From: Oasisia sp. SBJ-2009
Taxonomy: Eukaryota > Annelida > Polychaeta > Sabellida > Siboglinidae
Assembly (NCBI GenBank): GCA_964017155.1
Contig: OZ024862.1
Location: forward strand, 30,780,158-30,844,157
Direction: 5' to 3'
DNA length: 64,000 bases
Part shown: positions 38,301 to 51,700 of the stretch, piece by piece
Position numbering within the stretch: the first letter of the stretch is position 1
Layout: every line of letters begins with the position of its first letter
Made by a program: the position numbers and the translations under genes
The notes under the pieces: generated by a model
Databases searched by the model: none
What the model saw: only the letters and a program-made list of their open reading frames with translations
Told to the model about the DNA's origin: nothing

Positions 38301-41300
38301 CCTAAACTGACACACAACACAAGACAACGCAATGGCAGACCCTCAAGTGAACCAACAGCAGACCCTAAACAGATACACCACGACACAGTAGCAGACCCTA
38401 ATCAACAGTGTAACAGCCAACTACAGTAGGCTGTTAAACTCACACTCCATAAGACAATGTAATGGCAGACCCTAAACAAACTTTCCATAAGACAAACCAA
38501 CAGCAACCCTGTAACTGATACACCACAGGACAACCCCGTATAGGACCCTAAAATGACACTTCACAAGACAACACAACTACAAACCCTCAACTAATATTCC
38601 ATAAGACACACCAAAAGCAGAACATAAACTGATAGTCTGATACCCCACAAGACAACGCAACATCAGACCCTAAACTGATACTCGACAAGACAATCAACAA
38701 ACCCTATTTGACACTTCTCAAGACAAACAAACACCAGTCCTAAAAACACCCCCCACACGACAATGCAACAGCAGACACTAAGCTGACACCCCAAAAGGCA
38801 ATGCATCAGTAAACCCAAAATTGATACTTCACAACGCAACAGCAAACCCTAAAATGGGCCACAATAAACTGACATTGAACATCACAGAAGATCATGCTAG
38901 TAACCATTCCATTAATCCAACATGCTAGATGCCATTGTTAATATAAGGTATTATCATTGATAAAAATTCAGTACCTAGTCACTCAATTAACTCTGACATG
39001 GCTGGTCAGATGCTAGAAATTTATCAAAATAAGTGTATCAGATTCTGCAAATATCCTGGCCCAACAAAAGATGCTGAACAAGGAACTCCTAGAAAGGACA
39101 GCAATCCAGCCCATTTCTCTTGAGGTTAAACGTCACAGATGGATCAGACTCGTCTGCAGACTGCCATTGACATCCATTCCGAGAGTAGCCATGAGGTGGA
39201 CTCCTGGGGTCGGTCTTATAAAGCCGCATACCTTTACGAATAATTATGCGGTCTACAGGTCGCAGCTAACAGTGGCTATTCAGTGTAGCTTGCAGCAACT
39301 GTCCAGTTTAACAGAGATCTACTGCACACAGTGTAGCTTGCAGCAACTGTCCAGTTTAACAGAGATCTACTGCACACAGTGTAGCTTGCAGCGACTGTCC
39401 AGTTTAACAGAGATCTACTGCACACTTCAGAGCAAAGACCAAGACTACTCGGATACTGATGAGAGAGCTGCTATTCGCAGATGACAGTGCACTGGTTGCA
39501 CACTCTGCTGAAGAGATGCAGAAAATAGTGGATGCTTTCTCCGATGCGTCAAAGAAGTTCGGCCTGAAGATTAACATCAAGAAGACCGAGGTACTGTACC
39601 AATCCAACTCTACAAGAACCCGAGAGGAGGATATCATGGTTGATGGAAACAAGCTGAACTCTGTTCTAGAATTCACCTACCTCGGAAGCACTATATCAAG
39701 TGACGGATGCATTGACGACGAAATACAGAGGAGGATGGCCAAGGCTAGTGCATCTTTCGGCCGACTACGCCAGAGACTCTGGAACAACCACCATGTGTCC
39801 ATGCGGGTTAAAGGCAAGATATACCGTGCAATCGTGCTGTCCACCCTCCTATACGGTGCTGAGGCCTGGACAGTGTACAGACGACAGGTTAAAAAGCTAC
39901 ATGCCTTCATGATGCGACATCTGCGTTCGATCATGAGGATAACCTGGATGGACAAAGTGACAAACAAGGAAATACTAGAACGAACAGGGCTGCCATCTAT
40001 GGAAGATCTTCTGATCAGAAAGAATCTCCGGTGGACTGGACACCTCATGAGGATGTCACCAGACAGGCTACCGAAGCAGGTTCTCTACTCTCAACTGTCT
40101 TCTGGTCACAGAAAGAGAGGGCGCCCTCGCCTCCGGTTCAAAGATACCATCAAGAGAAACCTAAAGATGAGAGACATAAAGATCGACTCATGGACATCAC
40201 TCTCACAGCAGAGAGACAAATGGAGAGCAAGAGTCAAGTGATGGAAGCAGTCTTTGTCGCTTCGCGACCGACAGCATGATGACTGGGTTGTTGAATTCTT
40301 GACCTGAGATCTGCTAAAAGCCCATGCAGAAATAGGCAAAATGTTTACATTTTGATTTTTGGAGAGGCACTGAAACACCCTTACAAGACTAGTGAACTAA
40401 ACTTTGTTGTGTGTACAATGAAAATACCCTCATATATGTCTATGTAAAATTAGAGGAAAAGCTTTAGAAGCTTTCCAATAAAATAAGAAATTTTTTAATG
40501 GACCCAAAAGGATCATAGAAGGCTTAAAAACGTGTCTATCAAATTTACATTTCTTGTGCATAGTAACAGTAACCTTAGAAATGTCTATGCAAAATTAGAA
40601 AAAACAGCTCTTCAATTGTTTCTGAGATCTGAGAACGTTTCTGAAGCACGGTATACGGCAGACACAAAGTGAAGCCATAAGTCTATTGGACCTTTGTCCC
40701 GAAAGACTAAAAAAGCACAGCATGTACTACTTTTGATCAATATTATTTTCTATGACTTAGCATACAATATGTTGGAAGACGGAAATTCTAAACTTTTTTC
40801 TTGTTATAACATTATGGACTTAATTTTCACTGAGTACACATGTAAAATATTATGGTATAAACAAACCTATGTAATATAACATTAAAAGAGGTATTTTATA
40901 GTGCAGCTTCTGATTAGCAATGCAGCTGGGACATTCTCCAATTAGATGCGCATAAAATATGTTCATCATCAACGCATGCAATTTAGGTTATGCAAAATAA
41001 AATATAACCACACTAACAGTATGTAAAACTAAACTAAATGACAGTAACTGACATTTGCTATCATACTAGATGGCTAAATGTTCACAAACTTTCCATAAAA
41101 ATTTCATTGAAATTGCAGCGACTCACTATTTGGCCTGTTTTGTGTTCATGCTGCTGAAGAGTGTGGTGTCAGACTCCAAAAACTATGTTAAACAATACAA
41201 AACCGGTACTTTATAGTGCAATTTCTGGTTAAAAATGCAGTTGGGGCACTCTCCTGTTACATGCGCATAAAATGTGTTCTTTATCAAAGCATGCAATTTA

Positions 41301-41615
41301 CGGTAAGTTAACTACACTAGCAAAGTGTAATATAAAACTAAATGACAGTAACTGATAACTACGTTTGCTATCATACTAGATAGCTAAATAAGCACAAACT
41401 TTCCATAAATATTTCACAGAAATGGCAGTGTCTTACTCCTTGGCCTGTTTTGTGTACATGTTGCTGAAGAGCGTCGCGTCAGACTCGCTGCGAGACAGGA
41501 TCTGCATCCCCACATCCAACTTGAGCTTCAGCAGCTCCACCTACAGGCAGCAACATGAACTTCAGCTCATCAACAATGTCTTGTGCTCGTTTCACGTACA
41601 GGCAATGTCATTTGG

Positions 41616-41684
<69 letters not shown>

Positions 41685-44600
41685 CCACAGAGCCCAATGC
41701 AGGTATTAAATGACTAAGTGCCAGATGGATGATGTTTCTTTATCACAAAGATTATGGGTAACTTTGTTTGGTACAATTTGAGATTAAAAACTGAAATGTA
41801 GACTCCTCAACCCAACTGTCAAGACTGTAACTAATACTGTTGTTTTATATGTTGAAATATGGGTTTTAGGATATCCAAGAGACTAGATAGGCGCAGTCAG
41901 TCTAAGCCCATCTAGACTCTTGGACATCCAGCTGCTAAATACCATTATTTCAACATGAAACAACAGTATTAGTCCTTGAACAATGGTAATCAATGTTTTT
42001 CATTTTACTGATAATATTTCAGGTGTTACATTTATACTGATCTACATCTTGTTCCTAATGTTTATACATAAATATATTATATTCAATATAAGATTACCCT
42101 TAAAATAAGTTTTGTTACTTTTAAGACAACATGTATTATATAAGTGTAAATTTTAATATGTGCACATTTATAATTTATGTAAAGTACATTAAGCTGTGAA
42201 AGAAGCTGCACTTGACACAACTTATTATAGTACACAACTTTAAGAACACAAACATTATACAGGTCAGAGGTTGTTATTACCAGGGTAGCTATTGGAAAAC
42301 CTATGGACAAAATCATCTCTAACAGACGTCACTTAACATTGTTGCTCGTCTAAAAGAAGTCAAGCTTCAAACTTTCAGAAGTTGACTGCGGAACATATTT
42401 ACATATGTGCTAATGTGCTAACATCTACGTGACTGTGATCAGCTTGTTTAGACTGAAGAGAAGGACACTTTTATGTGATTACTTGAACTACTACTGAAGC
42501 ATGAGGAAGACCAACCTCAGACGTCTGGGCACGAGAGAGAGCTGCAGCAAGTCTCGACTCAAGTGACGCCAGCTCAGCCTGCTGCAAATTCCGTATCTCC
42601 CTGAAAAGTGACATGAATGATGTAAGATCATAATAAGGTGCTCGTCTGCCATTACCCAACCAGAATACCCTATAAAAACAGCATTATGCAGGTTGTCTGA
42701 ATTTCTGTGAGCCCATATGTAGTGTGGAGTGAGTAGAAATTATGCTTTTGTGCAGCGTGGCATCAGAGCTGTCAAATTACAACAGCTGTCAGTCGGTGCA
42801 TTTCTGCGTATTAATACAATTGTCATTTTGCTTGGTGATGTAATCAGGGGCAATTCATGTGTGGTTCAACCAGATATGGAGGGGTGTAAGGTTTGAAAGA
42901 AGTTTTTGGGAGCCTGAGGTATGAGAATTTCACGAATTCTTTACAGAACTTCTGTCTATGGAGGGTAAATATGCTGTTAAATTGTCAATTACAGATCTCA
43001 TAAGATTAGTGGGAAATGAAGGAAACGTTATAATAGTCGCCTACGGAAACTGCATATGTGGTGTGACTCCAAATAATAAGCAACTAGTTTACAATTGACT
43101 ATGACCTAAGGAACCATTCACACACACCGAGCTCTCGCTCCTCGGCCAAACTGATGCATATGTACAAGGAACAAGAAAGTATTTACCCAACATATTTCAC
43201 ATGGACATTTACAAATCATCATCAGTGGTACGCGAAGAACGTTTCTATATTTAAACAGGCTCCTTAAATATGACAATACAGTCTGTTTAACGATGGATTT
43301 TACTTATATAGTCAGTTTTAATTAGTGAAACGATTGCCATACCTTTCTCGACTCAAGTCGTTTGTTAGGGCGGAGATATTCCCTTCTTTCTCTTGGATAA
43401 TAGCAGAAGATCTGGTAGGAAAGAAAACATGTCTTTGTTTACTGCAACAGCCAATGGAACTCACGGATCCAATATGTCGAGGTTTGATTAAGTCGCAATA
43501 AACATTATACACATGACATCTGTCAAAAGTTGTCGTTATCAGCAGGTAAACAGTATAACAGAAGATATGTGAATTACATTTCTGTAATCTATTAGACAAA
43601 CATATTGCCATATGCAATAGCTATTTTAAAGACACTGCATTACATAAACATTTTTGTCATAAACGACAACTTATGTGGCCAGAATTTTAAAACAATAAAC
43701 AGCGGTACGTTCAACTGAAATACGTTATGGCTGGACAGATTTCTTAATAATAATAATAAGGTTTATTTCAGACAAGACGTCCATATATGTATACATAAAA
43801 TACAATTAAAAAAAAAGAAAAGTACAATACATATAATACAATCAAAGCAATGAGATCAACGTAAAAATATAAGTGTAAAATTTAAAAAGTTATGTCTAAA
43901 TATATGAGGAAATGAATTAAATAAGTTGTAAAAATAAATATAAAATAAAATAAAATTAAAAATGATTAAAAAATAAATACAATACTAATGACATGTGTAC
44001 AATAAAGACCTCCAGTATGAGTACAAATGGCTCTTAAAATGAATGTCGGTATGAAGGTAATTAATAAAAAGGATATTATCTGACTGATGAAGACGACATA
44101 AAAGACTGAATATTGATGAACGAATGCGTTCATTGAAGGATTTAATATAGTTGGTGGCAAACATAAAACTTGCACTACATCTTGGGGGTAAGTTTAGTAA
44201 AATTCTGAGGCTATTATTGTATGCGACAGTAATGCTTTTGAGGCTATATTTTTTGAATGTGCACCAAAGACTAGAAGTATACATAGGAGCACAGTATGCT
44301 TGAAATAAAATAATTTTGGTAGAAATATTACAAAGACAAAATTTTCGAGCTAATACATTGGCTTGGGCATAAAGGCATCTTTTTTGTCTGGCTATGTCGT
44401 CATCATCAGTCAGGTTATTGTTGATTATATGACCAAGATATTTACATTTTGTAGTATAAGGTAATGGATGGTTATCGAGATGGATACAATGAAAATGTTT
44501 CCTGTCCTGGGATTGGTTGTCAATAACCATACAAAAGGACTTCTTGGCATTATAAGTAATATTGAACAATTCGCCATACTTGGCACAACAATCGGTAAGT

Positions 44601-47600
44601 TTTCTCAAACCAGCAACACTGGGAGAAAAAATACAGAGGTCATCAGCATACATCAAGTGGTTGATTAAGGTGCCAGCATAAAGACAACCAATATATAATT
44701 TGTTTAGATTAACGCTTAAGTCGTCCATGTACACATTGAAAAGATGGGGGGAAAGGATTCCACCCTGTTTAACACCATTGGAAACAGTAAAAAAGCTAGA
44801 AAATCCCTGACACCATCTGATGGTAAATTGTTGGGTACCGTACCAGTGGTATAGAATGCGTACAATAAAAGCTGGACAGCCACGATCAATTAATTTACCA
44901 AATAGCTTGCTGTGGTTAACTTTGTCGAAGGCTTTGGAGGCATCCAACATAGTAACATACATAGAGGACCCATTAGCAATATAGTTTCGAAAAAGTTCTT
45001 TTAACAGAAATATGAGCATCTCAGTAGAGTGATGCTTTTTAAATCCAAATTGATTGTCACATGTAATGAGAAATGGGATAGCCCTGGATAATATTAATGA
45101 TTCAAATAGTTTGCTAGCTACTGTGGCAAGGGCAATGGGTCTATAGTTATTATTGTCTGACAAATCACCAGATTTATTTTTAATGATAGGAGCTATGATT
45201 GTTGTCATCATAGTATCAGGTAAAAAACCATGTATTAACAGACTGCTATACAACAAAGACATAAGAATATGTAGTTTTTCGTTAGCATACTTAAAATGTT
45301 CATTACTGATATGGTCGTAGCCACAGGCTTTACCAACAGGCATAGCAATTATTAATTCTTGTAGTTCTTTAACTTTAACAACCATATTGTCGCTAAGTTG
45401 AATATTGCTACAATACATGTCAATCTTATGAATGTGAACAGTAGACTCGGGTACAGAGTTAAGCAGTGATTGGTAATGTTGAAGCCACATATTTCTGACG
45501 TTTTCAGCACCACAGGCACCTCCAACATTACTGGGGTTAGGTAACCTGGCATTGTTTGCTTGTTTGATGCCCTTCCAAAAGTTTTTTAAATCATGGCTGC
45601 TCAGATTGGAAGCTAGTCGCTCCGCTTTAAGAGATTCAGCATTTTTTTCGCAATGTCTTTTGTTGCGTTTAAACTGGGCACGTTTAATTTTCATTAAGTC
45701 ATACAAAGAACCATGTCTCGGACTCCCAGCAGACCGCCAGATGAGAAAAGTTTCTCTGGCAGCTTGATGAGAGTCCCTGACTAGGTCGTTCCAACCAGGA
45801 ACATTGAATTTTCGGGATGTGTTATACGTTTTAGTAGGAATGACATCGGAAGCATCCGTAAGAGAATGTATGATATCATTATAAAATTTGCACAAGAGCA
45901 GCTGATGGGCTACATCATGGCAGTTAGGATTGGTACAACTTAGAGCAGCATGTGGTACGTCAATGCCGGATAAAAGAGAACCAGAATTGTTGTAATAGTT
46001 GAGAAGGTCATGGGAGGAAGCACAATCCCACATGGGACTGGGCTTACAAGTTTGTTGCGTAGTGGATGATTCAGAAGTGGGTAGTAATTTGATAGAAATG
46101 GTAAACGATAGAGGAAAATGATCCGAAGAGACACAGTCATAATTAATTACCATATCAGAGACAGATGAGTGACTGGAGTGGGTGCAAAGCACATGATCCA
46201 GCCAGCTCCTAGAGCCATGGGCGTCACTAACATATGTAAACGAATCGGGGGGAAGATACTTAATGTCACTTGGGATAAAGTGGCATTCACTAATAAAAGA
46301 ATTTAGAAATGGTGAAAATAAGCTAGTCTTGATTAAATCAGCATTAAAGTCTCCAACAATAAAAATATTACTTGAATCAAATGAGTCAGTTATGGCTTGG
46401 ATCTTGCCTAAAATAGCTTGATATTCATCAACATTATCATCGCTCTGATATGGTAGATATACATTAAGAACAAGAATTGTGACATTAAAAGTAGTGATTT
46501 TTAGACCAAGAAGTCTTTTCTCGTCGTCATAAACCAAAATTTCGATGGATGGGTCAAGTGATCTTCGCCATAAAAAACAAAGACCACCGTGAGGACGACC
46601 ACTGAAGCCATCACCATAATCGATGGAGCTAATGCCCCTAGCACTGAAGTCAGAGTGCAAAGAATTAATATATGAAAGGCTCTGTTTGGGAAGCCAATGT
46701 TCTTGCACAGCAAGTATATCACATGCAGTTAAAATGTTAATCAAATCAAGTGAACTGTTCCGTATGCTTCTCGCATTAAAGGAAGCAATACGTATACGAC
46801 AGTCTATAGGTGTGTCGAATTAGCTGTGTTGTGTTTCCTTGGAGGAAAGTATCGACCAATCTTAGTGCCAACTGGCCAAAGGTTGGCGTCATAGAGAGTG
46901 TTCGGTCTGCCAATGTCGACACACAGTTTGAAAGAGGCGTAGTAGTTGTGAGTTGATGGAATGCGTTCACAGGTGCACTTCATCTTCAAGTTAGAAGACA
47001 CATACGTCGAGACGTCCACACATGATGTGTCGGTATGAAAACCGGTTAAAAAGTAATCCGCCGATACAAGTCGAGCGGGAGCACATTTGAGTCCACACTT
47101 GACGGACGATTTTCCAGTGGTCATTTGATGCGTTTTGTGTTGCTTAACACTAACAGATGACACATACGTTTTCATTGATGGCTTGCGTGGTTTCTTGGAG
47201 ACAACGTCGGTCCACAGTGGCGAAGATGTGTTACCGGTAGGCGTAATAGATGTAGTGGTCTCGACTGACTGTTGTGGAGCAGGGGGCGAGCCCATCAGGG
47301 AAGTGATCGCTGATTCAATCGAGAATGCCTTAGTCACATAACGACATTGGTAAACTGTCATGAGAAAACATGTGGAGATAAATGTGGACGGGACAAGTGG
47401 AACAAATGTACAGGGAATGGCTAAGGCAGAGACTGAGTGCTCTCACACTGGAGGGAGGCAGAAGCCAAAGACTGTGGCAGAGATGCAGGAAGGAACGAAG
47501 GAAGAACAACCGCCTAATTCTACTTCACCAAATCAACACTGGTCATGTTGACATCACCTTAGACCAGTACCTCCAACGGAGTGACCCCAGAATGCGGGGA

Positions 47601-48727
47601 GCCCGGTGTTTTCGACATGCAAGGGCAGACCACCCAGCCCTTTACCATTCATTTTTTTATGCAACCCTTAGACAGTGGAATTGACTCCTCATATGCCTAT
47701 CAGCCACCACATGCCCAGAGGCTTTCAGAACTGACCTTCGGGCCTTAACATCTGCTTTAATTTATTCATAAGATTATGTACATCATAATAATAATTTGTT
47801 TAAATCACCAGAGGTCGATAGAATAACTTTATTAATGTTTTAATTTTAATTAGTTAATATAAATTTTGTTTTATATTAACCGTTTTAAGAGAGCACCCCC
47901 CCCCAAACGCACAAGCTTCGACTGCACTTTTAACGCCTGGAAAGGGCCCAGTCCAGTATATGGAAGAAGAAGAAGCCAAGCCAGGACTTCAAGGACAGCG
48001 TGGCTGAGATGGAATACAGTGAAATAGACAAAGAAATCAAACATTCTTGGGACAAACAATGGGTGTACACTCGTCTCGTCATTGTCTTAATTAATCCGTT
48101 TGGTGAACACCTTCAGTAATTTCAAGAATCCGAACGTTGAGTGTTTTAGCACTAATAGTTCTCATGCTGCGGCAGTTTGAAATTAAGAAGTTTAATATTT
48201 TGTGACGGGTAAATATTATTAGGCACATTTCAACAGCATTCTGAACTACATCAATGAAATTTAATGGAATAGTTCCATGAAAACTTGTTTATTAAACAAC
48301 TGCTTAGATGATTGCAACAAATTTCAGAAACCTTGTTTGCATTCACAAGTCCCTTTAACATTTAAAAAACCCTAAAAAACTGAAATTCAACATTTCAGAA
48401 CAGTAATAACTTAGATTGACTTACAGTTTTTTGAAAAGGAACTTTTTTTTCGTAATCCCTAACTCGATGAAAATACAGAGCTCTGATGATCATCATATGC
48501 AGTTTTGATTGCAAGAAACTGGTGACAGCGTACTTACCTCTCCTCGGAGAGTTTGGAGTTGAGCAGCTGTGTCTGGAGCGCCTGTATCTCACTGGTCAAG
48601 GCGTTCCTCTCCTCATGCCACAGGAACTTGGCACTCTCAAACTCCGCTGCCACGTTTCCCCGCTCCTGTCATGGGTCAAACACAGTAACTGCGGTCACAG
48701 AGGCACCACATTATACACACGCTGGTG

Positions 48728-48758
<31 letters not shown>

Positions 48759-51700
48759 AGTGCGTGTAGTGCGTGGTGTGCATGCGTGCGTGCGTGCGTG
48801 CCTGTGTGTGCGTGTATAATGATCGTGTATGTGTGTGTGTGTGTTAATATTTTCTTTCAACATAGTTTGTATCTCAGAAACCAGATTTTCTGGAGTTAAT
48901 CTACAACCCTTCACTAAGTAATGCCTCTTTTGAAATGCCCCCTTGGTTTAGTATTCTTGCTCAGCTTAGGGAGTGTACTGCAGAAGTATGTTAGGTGGAT
49001 GTAAATTGATAGTTCTTAAGGTTATGCAGATATTTCTTTGACTGGCCCAATGAGAGCTGATCAGATGATGTGAACCTTTGATAGTAAATACAACATTGTA
49101 AACAAATACATGTATATTAACTAATCAAAATTTTGCAAACCGATACAATGGTCATGTGCATATAGAAAATATATTAAATAAAATAAAGAAATTATACATT
49201 TAACTATGACATTAAATATTGATACAAAATTGTATATATAAATCTAATCAAGCAAAGAAATTCTGTGATACACTCTAGAGAAATTAGTATTGTAACAACA
49301 AAGTACACAGCAGCTGTAACATGTAACAAATCCAATGGGTACCGGACATTGATGAATAACAAAATCCATGTATAGCTCAGGTACTTTATATGCATGTGAA
49401 AGTGACAGATCTATGGGCAGGTCAAATCTGTCCATAGATCTGCCACTTTATAATAATAATAATAAAATTGTTTTTCTATAGCGCTAATTCCAGGATGGCG
49501 GATCGATGCGCTGTACAAGACATTTAATAAATGTATTAATAAATGTAAATTATATAAATTAATATAAATCAAATTTTGGTTTAAGATGTACACTAGTAAA
49601 CCTTTCTATGTAAATTATATAAATCATATATATCAATTTAAAAAAAAACTAAACACTGTTTTAAAGATGTATAGTACTAAACCTCTGTAAATTATATAGA
49701 TTAATATAAAATTAAAACATTTACTAAATCTGTGTATGTAAATTATCTATACATTAATCTAAAACATTTCACTTTCATTTTGCCAACAAATTCTGTTACC
49801 TGTATTTCCTGCCTCAACTTCTCCACCTGAATGAAGAGACTGCCAATGTGGGCGTCATCCGACTCCTTCAGCTTTGCGTATTCCCGCAACAGGGAGTTGA
49901 TGCGTTCATCGCTGATGCTCAAACTCTTGGCCGACTCCATCTGCAAGGCGTTGTATCTGGCGTCACTCTCGCGCTGGAGCTGTGTGAACTTATCCTGTTC
50001 CTTCATTATAATCTGCTTCAGGTCTTCCATCTTTTCTTCCAGCTCTAAAATATATGCCTTATCGGCCGGGGAAGAGGCCGGCACGGGATTGAGCTGGGCG
50101 TATGAGAAGTCCGGGGGCACCTGCGGAACAGTCATGTAGTTGTGGCCTATGACACTGACAGGTGGCAGGGAGAACGGTCCGGTATACACATTCGAGTTGC
50201 TCATAGGTTGATGCTGTCGCGGGAGAGTTGGCACACAGGCGTAGTTGGAAAAGGTTGCCAGTGACGACACTGAATGCGACGAAAACGCTCCGTTCGACTG
50301 AGGTGGTGGCTGGTGTGGTGGCGATATGACGGACTGCGACTGAATTAATGCCACCGACTGCTTTGGAACTGATGCAAAGTACATCGCTTCTGGAGACGGT
50401 GGAATTAACTGCGGCGAAGCTGATGCAATAGGCGTGGTCGGAACTGATGCAACGGGCGTGGTTGGAAGTGATGTGACAGACATGGACGGAACCGATGCAA
50501 GAAACTGCAATGGAACCGTGCGCTTCAAGTCTGTATCATCCGCTGCATTGTTGGCCGCAGTGGATGCTGGCTGAAACTGACGGTTCGCCTTTAGAAACTC
50601 AATTTCATCATCACTAAGTTCATCTTCATGATCATCAACTGTTGGAGGTGAATCATCGACCATTTCTAGCGGATTGGCAACCTTTTCCCATGGAGGTTCA
50701 TCGGAGGTTTGTGGTAGATCGCTTTCATCAAGATCTGAGTAGTCACTGGTTCCACCGGAGTACCACGGAACGGACTCCGGCATGTTGGCAACCTTTTCCC
50801 GTGGATAGTCAACTGTTTGCAGAGGTTCATCGGAGGTTTGTGGTAGATCGTTTTCATCAAGATGCAAGTATTCACTGGTTCCGCCACCGGAGTACCACGG
50901 AACGGACTCTGGCCGGAAATAATCCGACGACGAGTACTCCGACAGTTCAGAAGGTTTCTCTGTCTCCTGGTCTATATACGACAGGCTGTTCTTTGAGTCA
51001 CTACACAGCACAGACCTTTTCATGTCTTTTAACGGAATCTCTGCCAACTGCGCAGTGGACGATGTCGTCTTTGTCGCACTGTGCCAGCTACCTTCACTGC
51101 TCACTGAGTCCATATCGAAGCTATCTTTCGATCGCGACACCGATTCGTTCCTTACGATGCCGTCGGCAACTGTCACGTTGGTCTGTGGCAGTGAAGTGTT
51201 ATTGTCCGGGTAAGATTTGGGAGGAGTCTGGTACTGGCTATCGTCTGCCAGACACAAAAAGTCATCAACGACATCGAACGCTGGCGACTGCAGCAGGAAG
51301 TTCCGCAGTCCATTGGCGTCCTCGATCATACGACGGGAATCTTCGGAGAGTGCGAGAAGCTCCCCTTGGAGCAGCGGATCTGCGGTGTGGGTCGGGCCAT
51401 GATGTTGAAGCACGTTGACAAAGTAGCTGAAACACAAGTAGACAACATTCAGAAACAAGGAAGACATCGGACATACCCATATCTAAGTAACTGTTTATTC
51501 CAAATTCCCACAAGTGTCAGAAAGCAGTAATTGTTAAGTGACAAATGGAAGTTCACCAAGAATCATTCGTGATATCAGTAAAAAATAGTTTCTTATACTA
51601 TGCAACTGCTCGCGCTGTTGCCAAACTATCTACCACCAAAAACAACAGCCACGTTACAAGTTGTTAAATGCATCATGCATCATGATCCAAGTCTGCCATT

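Larger units (their letters stand above)
43745..47361 (-). mobile_element. Nearly full-length two-ORF LINE, sense to host gene
   Basis: It comprises an ORF1 piece (46804-47361), an intact ORF2 (43985 to about 46800) and a short 3'UTR ending in a (TTA)n tail at 43745-43760. ORF2 has both endonuclease and reverse transcriptase without stops, implying a recent insertion. It sits in the intron between the exons at 48538 and 43343 in the same orientation as the gene. The 5' end abuts another LINE fragment at 47370. Confidence 0.9.

Noticed and set aside
50642..51418. 258-codon plus-strand frame
   Set aside because: Shadow of the 1.6-kb minus-strand exon of the TTC3-like gene, whose protein has clear family similarity and correct splice phases.
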